A stretch of 11,103 nt of DNA from Elusimicrobiota bacterium (GCA_016194625.1 JACQBB010000137.1:1-11103), one strand, 5' to 3'; positions 1 to 7,238 are shown, counted from the first letter of the stretch. Notes: generated by a model from the sequence alone, not told the origin. Translations and numbers: made by a program.

Positions 1-1
1 G

Positions 2-358
2 CGCCTGAAGATGTACAAGCGCGCCCTGCGCGCCTCTCCCGAGGACGCCGCCAAGCTCCTCGACGAGCTGGAGCGCCTGTCCGGCCCGCCGCCCCAGCCC
101 GTCAAGAACCTGTTCGAACTGCTGGCCCTGCGCGCGCTCGCGCGCCGCGTGCGCGTGGACTCCGTCGTCGAGCTGGACGGCGCCGTCGAGGTCCGCTGGC
201 GCGCCGACGCGCCTCCCGACCCCGAAGCGCCCGCGCGCTGGCTCAAGGCCTTCGGCAAGCGCGTCTCCTTCGTCCCGTCCATCGAGGGCGACGGCATCCG
301 CCTGTCCCTGGCCGGCGAGCCCGCCGCGAAGGTCCTGCGCGAGTTCTTCGCGACTTGA
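2..358 (+). CDS. mfd: Transcription-repair coupling factor Mfd, C-terminal end (5' partial)
   Basis: The frame is already open at the left edge (first full codon at position 2, reading RLKMYKRA) and ends at TGA 356-358, so about 118 C-terminal residues are present. Mfd is the SF2 translocase that removes RNA polymerase stalled at DNA lesions and recruits UvrA. The visible part looks like the C-terminal TRCF (D7) domain that binds UvrA and autoinhibits the motor: an RLK-x-YKR entry, an acidic helix (LLDELERLSG), a PPQPVKNLFELLALRALARR segment matching the usual 'lP..v..Ll....lr..A' pattern, then a short alpha/beta tail ending in VLREFFAT. Helicase motifs lie outside the window. Codon use is strongly GC-ending, as in the genes right of 3297 and unlike the neighbouring R-M genes. 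ATG 11-13 is internal and not a real start. The family call rests on remembered domain patterns. Confidence 0.8.
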   Translation, partial: RLKMYKRALRASPEDAAKLLDELERLSGPPPQPVKNLFELLALRALARRVRVDSVVELDGAVEVRWRADAPPDPEAPARWLKAFGKRVSFVPSIEGDGIRLSLAGEPAAKVLREFFAT

Positions 359-360
359 GC

Positions 361-375
361 GGGCCGGCCGGCCCC
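361..375. terminator. GC-rich palindrome after mfd, possible weak terminator
   Basis: Directly after the mfd stop, GGGCCGGCCGGCCC is self-complementary and can fold into a short stem of about 5 bp with a 4-nt loop. No T-run follows, so it is a poor intrinsic terminator. It may only mark the end of native GC-rich sequence before the lower-GC island. Confidence 0.2.
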
Positions 376-467
376 CGTGCTATTGGCGGAGATTGGGAAT
401 AACCTGCGCGAATAGGGGCGTTTCAAGCTGGAGCGCGATTTGGTAGCACCTACTTCGCGGCCACCTC

Positions 468-495
468 TTGCAGAATTTATAAGACGGGCTACAAT
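468..495 (+). promoter_or_regulatory. Sigma70-like promoter of the R-M operon
   Basis: TTGCAG (468-473), a 16-nt spacer and TACAAT (490-495) form a fair sigma70-type promoter in the 177-nt gap before the methyltransferase frame. Transcription would start near 502, giving a leader of about 34 nt to ATG 536 or about 148 nt to ATG 650. No C-protein gene or obvious C-box is present nearby. The rest of the gap (359-467 and 496-535) shows nothing else recognisable. Confidence 0.5.
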
Positions 496-535
496 CTGAT
501 GGACGATATGGGAACAATTCGATGGGTCATATCGT

Positions 536-2263
536 ATGTATGTGATGGAATCGAACATGCATACGAATTTGTATCATACCCTCCGCGGTGACAATGCAGT
601 CTCCATTCGCCTCGATATTCCGCTTTCGTGCAAATGCGGTTGTATCAGAATGACTCAAACTTTGACCTTGTCTGAGCAACTTCGTACCGAGCGTCATTTG
701 ATGGGCGTTGCCATTGCGCTTGGCGCGAGGAATATCGATGGGTGGTCGCAGCAGGAAGAAGCGCTCACTAAGAATCTGCCGGCCGTGGATTCGGGCCTGG
801 TCCAAGACATTTCTCAGCGCATTCTTTCGGGGCATGACCCGCTCGGTGAAGCATTCTGTTTGCTGCGGACTCCTGAAGAACGCCGAACTCAAGGTGCGAC
901 GTATACTCCACGGCTGATTGTGGACGCAATGCTCGGTTGGGCGCTCGATTATAAAATCCCGAAACGCATCGTGGATCCGGGCCTGGGATCCGGGCGGTTT
1001 CTTGTTGCGGCGGGGCGACGTTTTCCCACGGCGCAGCTAATCGGAAGTGAAATCGATCCGGTTGCTGCTGTCGTTGCGCGCGGGCATTTATCTGCGGCAG
1101 GCTTGGCGAATCGAACATCAGTCAGGCTGGGAGATTATCGGAATCTGGTCGTACCACCCATCGAGGGGCCGACGCTTTTCGTCGGGAATCCCCCGTACGT
1201 GCGGCACCACCTGATATCTTCGGAGTGGAAGAGTTGGCTTACCGATAAGGCTAAATCTCTCAAACATTCAGCGAGCCAGCTTTCGGGACTTCATGTTCAT
1301 TTTATGCTGGCCACAGCGCTTAATGCGCGTCCTGGCGATTTCGGCTGCTACATCACAGCAGCGGAATGGCTGGATGTCAATTATGGGAAGTTGGTCCGAG
1401 ATTTATTCCTTTCTGAATTGGGCGGAAGCAAAATCACGGTAATCGAGCCCGAAGCCTTACCGTTCCCGGATGCGGCGGCGACAGGGGCCATCACTTGTTT
1501 CGCTGCACATACGAAGCCGAAGAAAATTTCTCTTCGACGCGTTAACAGTCTTAAGGAATTGCATCGATTGTCGGGCGGAGACATCGTCCATCGGGAGAGA
1601 TTCGAGACGGAGACTCGATGGTCTCATCTGACGCGGCGTGCCACAAAAATCCCGAGCGGCTACATCGAGCTTGGAGAACTGTGTCGTGTCCATCGCGGCC
1701 AAGTTACGGGCGCGAACAAAATGTGGATTCATGGTGCGCATAGCCAAGAGGTCCCGGATTCTGTTTTGTTCTCAGCGGTTACCCGGGCAAAAGAACTTTT
1801 TAACGCCGGTTGGGTTTTGAAGGATACGGAAAACTTAAAGAAGATTATCGATCTCCCTGTGGATTTGGATCAGCTCTCGGTGGAAGACAAGAAACAAGTT
1901 ATAAAGTTTCTTGCTAAAGCCCGCGCGCAGGGTATTCACAAGGGGTATGTGGCTCAAAACAGAAAAGCCTGGTGGTCGGTAGGGCTGAGCTCTCCGGCGC
2001 CGATACTCGCCACTTATATGGCGCGTAGACCTCCTGCCTTTGTTGTTAACGAAGGCGGTGCTCGGCATATCAATATCGCACATGGACTCTACCCTCGCGA
2101 GTCCCTGTCGCGCTCGATTCTCCATGCGCTTGCGAATTATTTGTCGCGGTCCACCACGACAGCATCCGGAAGAACTTATGCCGGCGGTCTGACCAAGTTC
2201 GAGCCACGCGAGATGGAGCGACTCATCGTCCCAGGGCCAGATCTCTTGGCGGCACGAGTGTGA
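536..2263 (+). CDS. Type II N6-adenine DNA methyltransferase (XamI-system, gamma class)
   Basis: Predicted SAM-dependent methyltransferase that modifies adenine in the recognition site of the downstream endonuclease and so protects host DNA. From the first ATG (575 residues), motifs run in gamma order: motif X-like QGATYTPRLIVDAML (119-133), motif I DPGLGSG (147-153), motif II acid E172 in GSEIDP, motif III around D200, catalytic motif IV NPPY (218-221), and then a long C-terminal target-recognition region (about 370-560). NPPY is typical of N6-adenine enzymes of the Eco57I/TaqI-like group. The start is uncertain. ATG 536 and in-frame ATGs at 545 and 557 lack a Shine-Dalgarno sequence. ATG 650 (residue 39, MTQTLTLSEQ) also lacks one, but sits where conserved-looking sequence begins. 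The stop (2261-2263) overlaps the endonuclease start. Codon use is unlike the flanking genes. Confidence 0.88.
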   Translation: MYVMESNMHTNLYHTLRGDNAVSIRLDIPLSCKCGCIRMTQTLTLSEQLRTERHLMGVAIALGARNIDGWSQQEEALTKNLPAVDSGLVQDISQRILSGHDPLGEAFCLLRTPEERRTQGATYTPRLIVDAMLGWALDYKIPKRIVDPGLGSGRFLVAAGRRFPTAQLIGSEIDPVAAVVARGHLSAAGLANRTSVRLGDYRNLVVPPIEGPTLFVGNPPYVRHHLISSEWKSWLTDKAKSLKHSASQLSGLHVHFMLATALNARPGDFGCYITAAEWLDVNYGKLVRDLFLSELGGSKITVIEPEALPFPDAAATGAITCFAAHTKPKKISLRRVNSLKELHRLSGGDIVHRERFETETRWSHLTRRATKIPSGYIELGELCRVHRGQVTGANKMWIHGAHSQEVPDSVLFSAVTRAKELFNAGWVLKDTENLKKIIDLPVDLDQLSVEDKKQVIKFLAKARAQGIHKGYVAQNRKAWWSVGLSSPAPILATYMARRPPAFVVNEGGARHINIAHGLYPRESLSRSILHALANYLSRSTTTASGRTYAGGLTKFEPREMERLIVPGPDLLAARV

Positions 2264-3189
2264 TTGCCCCGCCGCGTTGGGACGCTTTGGAGTTGGAACA
2301 GGAACGGACTGTAGCGATTTCCCTTTTTAGAAAAGAACGTCTCGAAGAGCCGATCGATGATTATTCCGCGGCTTTTGAGCGTTTCCAGGGGGCAGTCGAA
2401 GAGCTTTTGGAAGCGACCGTCGACTTGGAGAATCTCTCCCCAGAAGTGGTCTCTAAGATTCTCATCGACAAAGATCGTCTCCTCGCATTCCGTTATCTGT
2501 CGGGGCCACCAATTTCAGAAGATGATTTGAGCGTTCTTGCTGACGCCCCGACGCTAAATTCTAAAGCGTTGACTTCAGACTACGTGGTTGTCCAGCGAAT
2601 CACCGATACGATTGTGAGTTGTCTCGACCGAAGGCGGTTTCCTTGGGTCACCCCCAGAAGGACTCCTAGTGAATTGGAAAAGGCTGCTGCGGTGTTGGCC
2701 TCTGCCGCTTTGATGGCCCATCAGCAGTATCAGGCGGATCGGAGGAATAATGGGAAGGCTCGGCAGGAAGATGCGGTGGGACAAATGCTCCGGGATGCCG
2801 GCTTCAAAGAAGTGAAACGAAGGACAATCAGGAATCAGCCTGATGCGCCTGGCAGGGGGGAGTTCTGTCTCGAGAGTAAGCTCGGCAGCAGAAAAGCCGA
2901 TTTTATTGTTGGGAACTGGGATGGGCGCATTATTGCAATCGAGTGCAAGGTGTCCAACTCAGCCCTTAATTCCGTCAAGCGGTTGAATAATGATGCGGCT
3001 GCTAAGGCTGAGGCTTGGATGAAAGATTTCGGCGAACGAAATATAGTGCCTGTTGCAGTCCTTAGCGGTGTCTATGGTCTTGAACGATTGCAGGAGGCGC
3101 AGGAGCGTGGACTTGCGCTCTTTTGGGGACATTCGTTGCCCAAATTCGCCGACTGGCTCGGAAAGACCAAGGCCTCTTCGGCAGGGTGA
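2260..3189 (+). CDS. XamI-family type II restriction endonuclease
   Basis: A 309-residue protein with strong resemblance, from memory, to the XamI restriction endonuclease family, whose founder cuts GTCGAC. Recognisable stretches are PPRWDALELEQER near the N-terminus, RYLSGPPISEDDL (78-90), LDRRRFPWVT (122-131), and the catalytic region. The likely PD-(D/E)XK core is RKADFIVG (D214) followed by IAIECKVSNS (E228 and K230), then SVKRLNNDAAAKAEAW (238-253). It would cut unmethylated invading DNA. Translation starts at GTG 2260, which overlaps the methyltransferase stop as GTGA. There is no clear ribosome binding site, so expression probably depends on coupled re-initiation after the methyltransferase, making modification precede restriction. 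Length and motifs look intact. Its own gene contains a GTCGAC at 2419-2424. Confidence 0.9.
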   Translation: MIAPPRWDALELEQERTVAISLFRKERLEEPIDDYSAAFERFQGAVEELLEATVDLENLSPEVVSKILIDKDRLLAFRYLSGPPISEDDLSVLADAPTLNSKALTSDYVVVQRITDTIVSCLDRRRFPWVTPRRTPSELEKAAAVLASAALMAHQQYQADRRNNGKARQEDAVGQMLRDAGFKEVKRRTIRNQPDAPGRGEFCLESKLGSRKADFIVGNWDGRIIAIECKVSNSALNSVKRLNNDAAAKAEAWMKDFGERNIVPVAVLSGVYGLERLQEAQERGLALFWGHSLPKFADWLGKTKASSAG

Positions 3190-3192
3190 AAG

Positions 3193-3240
3193 ATTCTCCG
3201 GTTCGATACGGAGTTTGCAAATCGAACGGAACGGAATTTT
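3193..3240 (+). terminator. Possible intrinsic terminator after the R-M operon
   Basis: Imperfect inverted repeat just after the endonuclease stop. Arms 3193-3207 and 3221-3237 pair over 14 positions (GTTCGAT/ATCGAAC, TCC/GGA, ATTC/GAAT) with a 1-nt and a 3-nt bulge and a 13-nt loop. A short T-run (3238-3240) follows. The stem is weak and the T-run short, so function is uncertain. Confidence 0.3.
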
Positions 3241-3296
3241 GCCCGAGTGGGGTGTAAAAGGGGGCGTAGAGCGGATGGTCGCGCTGTCGCCGCCGC

Positions 3297-5894
3297 CTAG
3301 GCCTGCGGAGTCGGCCGTCGCGGGGTCGGCGGCAGGTCGATGCCGTGGTCGTCTTTGGCGATGCGGCGGATGAGGTCGCCGAAGGGGCTGGAGCCGTCGG
3401 CGCGCATGTCCCAGACGATCATGTGCAGGAGCGCGTCGATGGGGTTCAGGGGCTGGGCGATGAGGATGAGGGGGATCATCGCGTTGGCGTAGGCCGAGCC
3501 GGCGGATTCGCCCAGGGCGGAGATGAAGGCGGAGCGCACGGCCCACATGGCCTGGGCCAGGACGCCGTTGTGCGGGTCGGGGGCCTTGGGGTCGTAGACG
3601 GTCTTCTCCTCGGCGCTGCGGATCAGGTCGGGCTTGCCGTTGGGCAGGCTGCCCTCGTAGAAGCCTTCGCCGACGGTGGAGGCCTTGCGCATGAAGTAGG
3701 AGACGACGTCCGCGATGGACTCGTTGACGTCGGCGCCCATGATGGCGTCCATGCTCCACTTCACGAAGCGGTACACGGGCGAGGCCTGCTGCTCCGGCGT
3801 CAGCTGGAGCTGGGAGTAGATCTGCACCACGCGGTGCGTGTCCTCGTGGTCCTCGATGGACCAGACGGCGGTGTTCTCCACCTTCAGCGTGACGGGACGG
3901 CCCTTGGAGTCCTTGACCTTGATGACGGCGGCGGCCATCAGGTTCACGCTGTCCTCGGCGGGGTTGTAGAAGGCGTTGCCCTGCGCCTCGTGGCCGTTGA
4001 CCACCATGCCGCCGGCGAGAGGAATGTCCATTCGCGCGGCGTCCATGCCGGGCAGGCCCTTCACCCAGATGTGATGGTTCAGGTAGCCGACATAGCCCAC
4101 GATGTTGGCGGCCAGCTCCGGGTCGGCGCTGACGGGGTTGAGCGTGATGGTCATCGCCTCGCCGGGCGTGGCCTGCACGGTGACCTCCACCGGGCCGTGG
4201 TCCTTGGCGTTCTCGTCCTTGACGAAGGGGACCAGCGGTCCCGCCAGGCGCACGGTGAGCTTCTTGGGCGCGTTCGAGCCGTCGTCCGGGATGGAGAAAT
4301 TGCCCTGGGCGTCGGTCACGGCCACGACCTTGCCGGACTCGTCGTAGACGTTGGTGAACGGAAGGGCGATGGGGCCGATCTCGCCGTGGTCGCCGCCGTC
4401 GGCGGTGGGCAGGGTCGCGCGGCCGACGACTTTCCCGGAGATCAGGTTCATGCGGTCCGAGACGGGCTGGGGCGCGGCCGCCGGGGCCAGCGCGCCGGCG
4501 CGGAAGGAGGTGGGGTCGAAGGCCCAGGCCTCGCCGGACTTCACGTCCACGATGGCGATGACGGGCTTGCCCGTCGGAGCGGCGGCTTGATAGATGTCCA
4601 CCGCGCGCCACTTCCCGCCCAGCTCGTCGGTCAGCTCGCGCGTCAGGAAGCGCGGCGCGGAAGGGGCGGGTTCGTCCTCGGCGCCGGCGGCGGCCTCTTC
4701 GTCCGAGCCGTTGCGCGGGCGGGACTTGCCGCGGCCGGGCTTGGAGCGGGGCGCGGGTTTCTTGGTACGCGTCTTCGGGGACTTCTTGGGGGAGGCTTTC
4801 GCGGCCGGAGCGGCCTTCGCCTGCATGCCCTTGGCGCTCATCGGGTGCTGGGCGGCCTTGGCCGCCAGGCCGGCGAGGGCGGCGTCGTCGTAGTTGACCG
4901 TCATGACGGCGGGGTCCACCCCGGGCGCCAGGCTGCCCGAAGCGCTCATGATCACCGGCGTGCCGTCGGCGAAGACCTTGATGTGGAAGGCGAGACTGCG
5001 GCCCGTCACCGCCAGCTGGTACGGCGAGCCGTCGCGGTCCTGGCCGGTGACGACCTGCTTGAAGACGGCGAGGATGGACTGGCCCTGGCCTTCCTGCACG
5101 GCGGGCAGGATGCTGACCGAGACCTTGCCGAGCTGGCCGCTCGGGGCGCCGAACGCCTGCGGCTCCGAGTCGACGAGCGCGCGCAGGGCCTTCTCGACGG
5201 AGGCGGCGTCCTTCGGGTCGGCGCCGGCGAGCGGGATGCCTTGCGGCGCGTCCTCGGTCTGCGGCGGGGCCTTCTTGGCCGGCGCCTTGCGCAGGCCCGC
5301 GGCGGGCGAGTTCTGGCGGACGCCGCCCATGCGTTCGGCGAGCGCGTCGGCCTGAGCGGGCGTGAAGGTCGGGCGCGCGGACGAGCCGTCGAACAGCGCC
5401 GCGCCTTCCGGAGCGGGGGAGTGCGGCGTGCGCGCCCCGGAGACGCCGGAGGCGACCGCGCGGAAGGCGCGCGCCGCTTCCGCGCGCGTGCGCGGCAGGC
5501 GGGTGGGCGCGGGCGCGGCGGGCTTGGCCGGGTCGGACGGACCCGCGGCGGGGGCGGACGCGGCGGCGGCGGCCGGGAGGGCCGGCGCGGCGGCGGGGGC
5601 GGCGGCGAGCGGCGCGGCGACGGCGGCCGCGGGGCCGGAGAAGCCCAGGGCCGGGACGGACGGCGCGGCCGAGAGCGCGGACGGAGCGGAGAGCGCGCCC
5701 AGCGCGGGGGAGGCGAGGGTCCGGACGCCGGCCGCGGCGGCGGCCGAAACGCCCGAGGCGCCCGCGGCGGGGACGGCGGCCGACACGACCTGGGCCGCGG
5801 CGGCGGCCGCGTCGAGCAGGGAGCCGGCGAGGATGGCCGGCGCGAGGGCGGCGGCGAGGGTCCGGCGGAGGAGCCGACGGGCGGAGGGGGTCAT
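3297..5894 (-). CDS. Secreted M4/M36-like zinc metallopeptidase with FTP-like propeptide
   Basis: An 865-residue predicted secreted gluzincin protease. Domains in order: signal peptide (about 1-35, Arg-rich n-region and Ala/Leu core); Ala/Pro/Ser-rich low-complexity leader (to about 130); FTP/PepSY-like inhibitory propeptide (about 225-340, with ILAVFKQVVTG and FHIKVFADGTPVIMSASGSL); very basic Lys/Arg/Pro linker (360-395); carboxypeptidase-regulatory-like beta domain (about 486-580, VTDAQGNFSIPDDG); catalytic domain (about 600-850). Zinc ligands are predicted as H683 and H687 of HEDTH with base E684, and E725 in NESIAD. H775 in DPHNG fits the transition-state histidine of thermolysin and fungalysin. 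NAFYNP (640-645) matches the substrate-strand region of M4/M36. ATG 5894 is the first start codon upstream in frame; no Shine-Dalgarno is seen, but TATCCT lies 8 nt upstream. The gene stands alone on the minus strand. Function follows from motifs; the substrate is unknown. Confidence 0.75.
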   Translation of the reverse strand: MTPSARRLLRRTLAAALAPAILAGSLLDAAAAAAQVVSAAVPAAGASGVSAAAAAGVRTLASPALGALSAPSALSAAPSVPALGFSGPAAAVAAPLAAAPAAAPALPAAAAASAPAAGPSDPAKPAAPAPTRLPRTRAEAARAFRAVASGVSGARTPHSPAPEGAALFDGSSARPTFTPAQADALAERMGGVRQNSPAAGLRKAPAKKAPPQTEDAPQGIPLAGADPKDAASVEKALRALVDSEPQAFGAPSGQLGKVSVSILPAVQEGQGQSILAVFKQVVTGQDRDGSPYQLAVTGRSLAFHIKVFADGTPVIMSASGSLAPGVDPAVMTVNYDDAALAGLAAKAAQHPMSAKGMQAKAAPAAKASPKKSPKTRTKKPAPRSKPGRGKSRPRNGSDEEAAAGAEDEPAPSAPRFLTRELTDELGGKWRAVDIYQAAAPTGKPVIAIVDVKSGEAWAFDPTSFRAGALAPAAAPQPVSDRMNLISGKVVGRATLPTADGGDHGEIGPIALPFTNVYDESGKVVAVTDAQGNFSIPDDGSNAPKKLTVRLAGPLVPFVKDENAKDHGPVEVTVQATPGEAMTITLNPVSADPELAANIVGYVGYLNHHIWVKGLPGMDAARMDIPLAGGMVVNGHEAQGNAFYNPAEDSVNLMAAAVIKVKDSKGRPVTLKVENTAVWSIEDHEDTHRVVQIYSQLQLTPEQQASPVYRFVKWSMDAIMGADVNESIADVVSYFMRKASTVGEGFYEGSLPNGKPDLIRSAEEKTVYDPKAPDPHNGVLAQAMWAVRSAFISALGESAGSAYANAMIPLILIAQPLNPIDALLHMIVWDMRADGSSPFGDLIRRIAKDDHGIDLPPTPRRPTPQA

Positions 5895-5961
5895 GTGCGC
5901 AAAGGATAGCGGGCGCCCCCGCCGCCGTCCCGGAGCTTTCGGCCCCCCGGAAAAGGGAATG

Positions 5962-5995
5962 GACCCACGCCGGTTTGGGTCTTTGGTCCGCGGAC
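5962..5995. repeat. Inverted repeats overlapping the response-regulator promoter
   Basis: GACCCA (5962-5967) and TGGGTC (5976-5981) form a 6-bp inverted repeat with an 8-nt gap covering the -35 element. GTCCGCGGAC (5986-5995) is a perfect 10-nt palindrome lying directly before the extended -10. They could be operators or structural elements. In GC-rich DNA short palindromes also arise by chance. Confidence 0.3.
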
Positions 5996-6004
5996 TGATA
6001 TACT
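5975..6004 (+). promoter_or_regulatory. Extended -10 promoter giving a leaderless mRNA for the response regulator
   Basis: TGATATACT (5996-6004) is an extended -10 element (TG, one base, TATACT). A weak -35, TTGGGT (5975-5980), lies 18 nt upstream. The GTG start codon at 6011 is 6 nt after the hexamer, where transcription itself should begin, so the mRNA is predicted to be leaderless. It probably drives the operon to pdxA. Confidence 0.55.
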
Positions 6005-6010
6005 CTCCCC

Positions 6011-6397
6011 GTGGACATCAAACGCATCCGGGTGTTGAGCGTCGAGGACGAGCCCGACCTCCAGCGCCTGCTCTCCTTCGCGCTGAAGGAGGACGAGTTC
6101 GAGGTGCACCTGGCCTACGACGGCCCGCAGGGCCTGCAGAAGGCCGTCGCGCTCAAGCCGCACGTGATCCTGTGCGACCTGATGCTCCCGGGCTACGACG
6201 GCCGCGAGCTCATCACCCGCCTGCGCGACTATCCGGGCACCAAGGACATCCCGGTCATCGTGATCACCGCCTACGCCGACGACGAGCGCTTCCGCGAGTC
6301 CGAGCTGCGCGCGCTGGGCGTGCGCCACTACCTGCGCAAGCCGGTCCCCAACGACACCTTGGTCCGCCTGCTCCGGGAGACCGCGGCCCCCCGGTGA
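6011..6397 (+). CDS. Stand-alone receiver-domain response regulator
   Basis: A 128-residue protein made of a single CheY-like receiver domain with no output domain. All key residues are present: acidic pair E12-D13 (VLSVEDEPD), phosphoacceptor D56 (VILCDLMLPG), switch threonine T86 (VIVITAYAD) and conserved K110 (YLRKPV). It would be phosphorylated by a histidine kinase not encoded here and act through protein-protein contact. GTG 6011 is almost forced as start: the frame has a TGA at 5996-5998 and no other start codon before the first beta strand. No Shine-Dalgarno precedes it, and the -10 element ends 6 nt upstream, pointing to leaderless translation. The next gene starts 19 nt after its stop, so it is probably first in a four-gene operon with the foldases and pdxA. 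Its role there is unknown. Confidence 0.9.
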   Translation: MDIKRIRVLSVEDEPDLQRLLSFALKEDEFEVHLAYDGPQGLQKAVALKPHVILCDLMLPGYDGRELITRLRDYPGTKDIPVIVITAYADDERFRESELRALGVRHYLRKPVPNDTLVRLLRETAAPR

Positions 6398-6416
6398 AAT
6401 TGGTAGGATTCCGGCG

Positions 6417-7238
6417 ATGAAACGAGCCGCGCTCCTGCTCGCCGCCGTCGCCGCCGCCTCCGCCTGCCGGGAGAAGGACCCCGTCCTGGCCCGCGTCGGC
6501 AAGCTGACGATCACCCAGTCCGAGTTCCAGCGCAAGATCGGCGAGGTGTCCCAGGGCTACCAGGACTACGTCCTGACGCCGAGCGGCCGCCGCCAGTTCC
6601 TGGACGTGCTGATCCGCGAGAAGCTGGTCCTGGCCGCCGCCCAGCACTCCGACGTCCCGCGCTCCGGCGAGTACCGCTCCCGCCTGGAGCAGCTGCGCCG
6701 CGACGAGCAGGAGCGGGTCCGGGACGGGGCCGAGGCCCTGCTGACCGCGATGTGGGTCGACGACCTGCGCAAGACCGGCGCGGTGAAGGTCGCCGACCCC
6801 GAGATCGACGACTACCTGGCCAAGCATCCGGCCGAGGTGGAGGTCCGCCACGTCCTGCTCGCCGCCCCCGACAAGGCCGAGGCCGTCGCCAAGAGGCTGC
6901 GCGCGGGCGCCAATTTCGCCAAGGTGGCCGCCGAGGAGTCGCTCGACGCCTCGACCGCCGCGCAGGGCGGCAAGTTCCCGCCGCTGATGTACGGCGAGGT
7001 GATCCCGGAGCTCGAGGAGGTCGTCTTCCGCATGCGCGTCGGCGAGATCGGCGGCCCCTTGAAGAGCAAGTTCGGCTATCACGTCGTCAAGAAGGAGTCG
7101 GAGCGGCGCCTGCCGCCGAACGCGCCGGAGACGCGCGAGCGCGTGTCCCGGCTCCTCGAGAAGCAGAAGCTCGACCGCTACCTGCAGCAGGTCCAGGAGA
7201 AGTTCCCCGTGGAGGTCGTCGATGAACAGTTCAAATAA
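6417..7238 (+). CDS. Parvulin-type peptidyl-prolyl isomerase, probable lipoprotein (PrsA/SurA-like)
   Basis: A 273-residue predicted foldase that catalyses cis-trans isomerisation of prolyl bonds in exported proteins. The N-terminus (KR, then a Leu/Ala core) ends in ASAC with Cys17, an imperfect lipobox because -3 is Ala, so membrane anchoring is likely but not certain. Residues 20-125 are a charged helical SurA/PrsA-like chaperone segment. The parvulin domain spans about 141-228: VEVRHVLLA, a GANFAKVAAEESLD helix, GGKFPPL, then VFRMRVGEIGGPLKSKFGYHVVK. A coiled, charged tail follows. ATG 6417 is preceded by AGGA (6405-6408) at 8 nt spacing, a usable ribosome binding site. The last 17 bases overlap the next foldase gene, and both domains are similar, suggesting an old tandem duplication. 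Confidence 0.85.
   Translation: MKRAALLLAAVAAASACREKDPVLARVGKLTITQSEFQRKIGEVSQGYQDYVLTPSGRRQFLDVLIREKLVLAAAQHSDVPRSGEYRSRLEQLRRDEQERVRDGAEALLTAMWVDDLRKTGAVKVADPEIDDYLAKHPAEVEVRHVLLAAPDKAEAVAKRLRAGANFAKVAAEESLDASTAAQGGKFPPLMYGEVIPELEEVVFRMRVGEIGGPLKSKFGYHVVKKESERRLPPNAPETRERVSRLLEKQKLDRYLQQVQEKFPVEVVDEQFK

Larger units (their letters stand above)
376..3260. other. Lower-GC genomic island carrying a type II R-M system
   Basis: Between the mfd stop and the metallopeptidase gene, base and codon use change sharply. A/T-ending codons, AGA/AGG, TTG, GAA and AAA become common, and A/T-rich runs appear; the flanks use almost only G/C-ending codons. The island holds exactly two genes (methyltransferase and endonuclease) plus a promoter and a possible terminator. 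No integrase, transposase, tRNA or long flanking repeat is visible. Edges are approximate: left about 376-420, right about 3240-3270. The contrast supports horizontal acquisition as a self-contained R-M cassette; the mechanism of insertion cannot be read from the sequence. Confidence 0.75.

Noticed and set aside
972..991. Near-repeat of GGATCCGGGC within the methyltransferase gene
   Set aside because: It encodes the DPGLGSG SAM-binding motif. The similarity follows from the codons for Asp/Gly/Ser-Gly and needs no other explanation.
415..3267. GGGGCGT at 415-421 and again at 3261-3267, near both edges of the R-M island
   Set aside because: A 7-nt match between two GC-rich windows is easily due to chance, and no mobility gene or longer repeat supports a target-site duplication.
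5400..5880. Dense GCG/GGC repeat-like sequence that could be mistaken for a tandem repeat array
   Set aside because: It is the coding sequence for the Ala/Pro-rich leader of the secreted protease. The repeats are irregular and stay in frame with no fixed unit.
2959..6027. Very long open frames on both strands across the metallopeptidase region, including an Arg/Pro-rich one of about 1000 codons
   Set aside because: They are side effects of GC-biased third positions in the 3297-5894 gene. Their products are low-complexity Arg/Pro or Gly/Val/Asp sequences without motifs, whereas the chosen frame has a signal peptide and a full zinc-protease site.
6404..6410. TAGGAT 7 nt before the first foldase gene as another leaderless-type -10
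   Set aside because: There is no -35 at a suitable distance. AGGA here fits a normal ribosome binding site, and the gene is closely preceded by the response regulator in the same operon.
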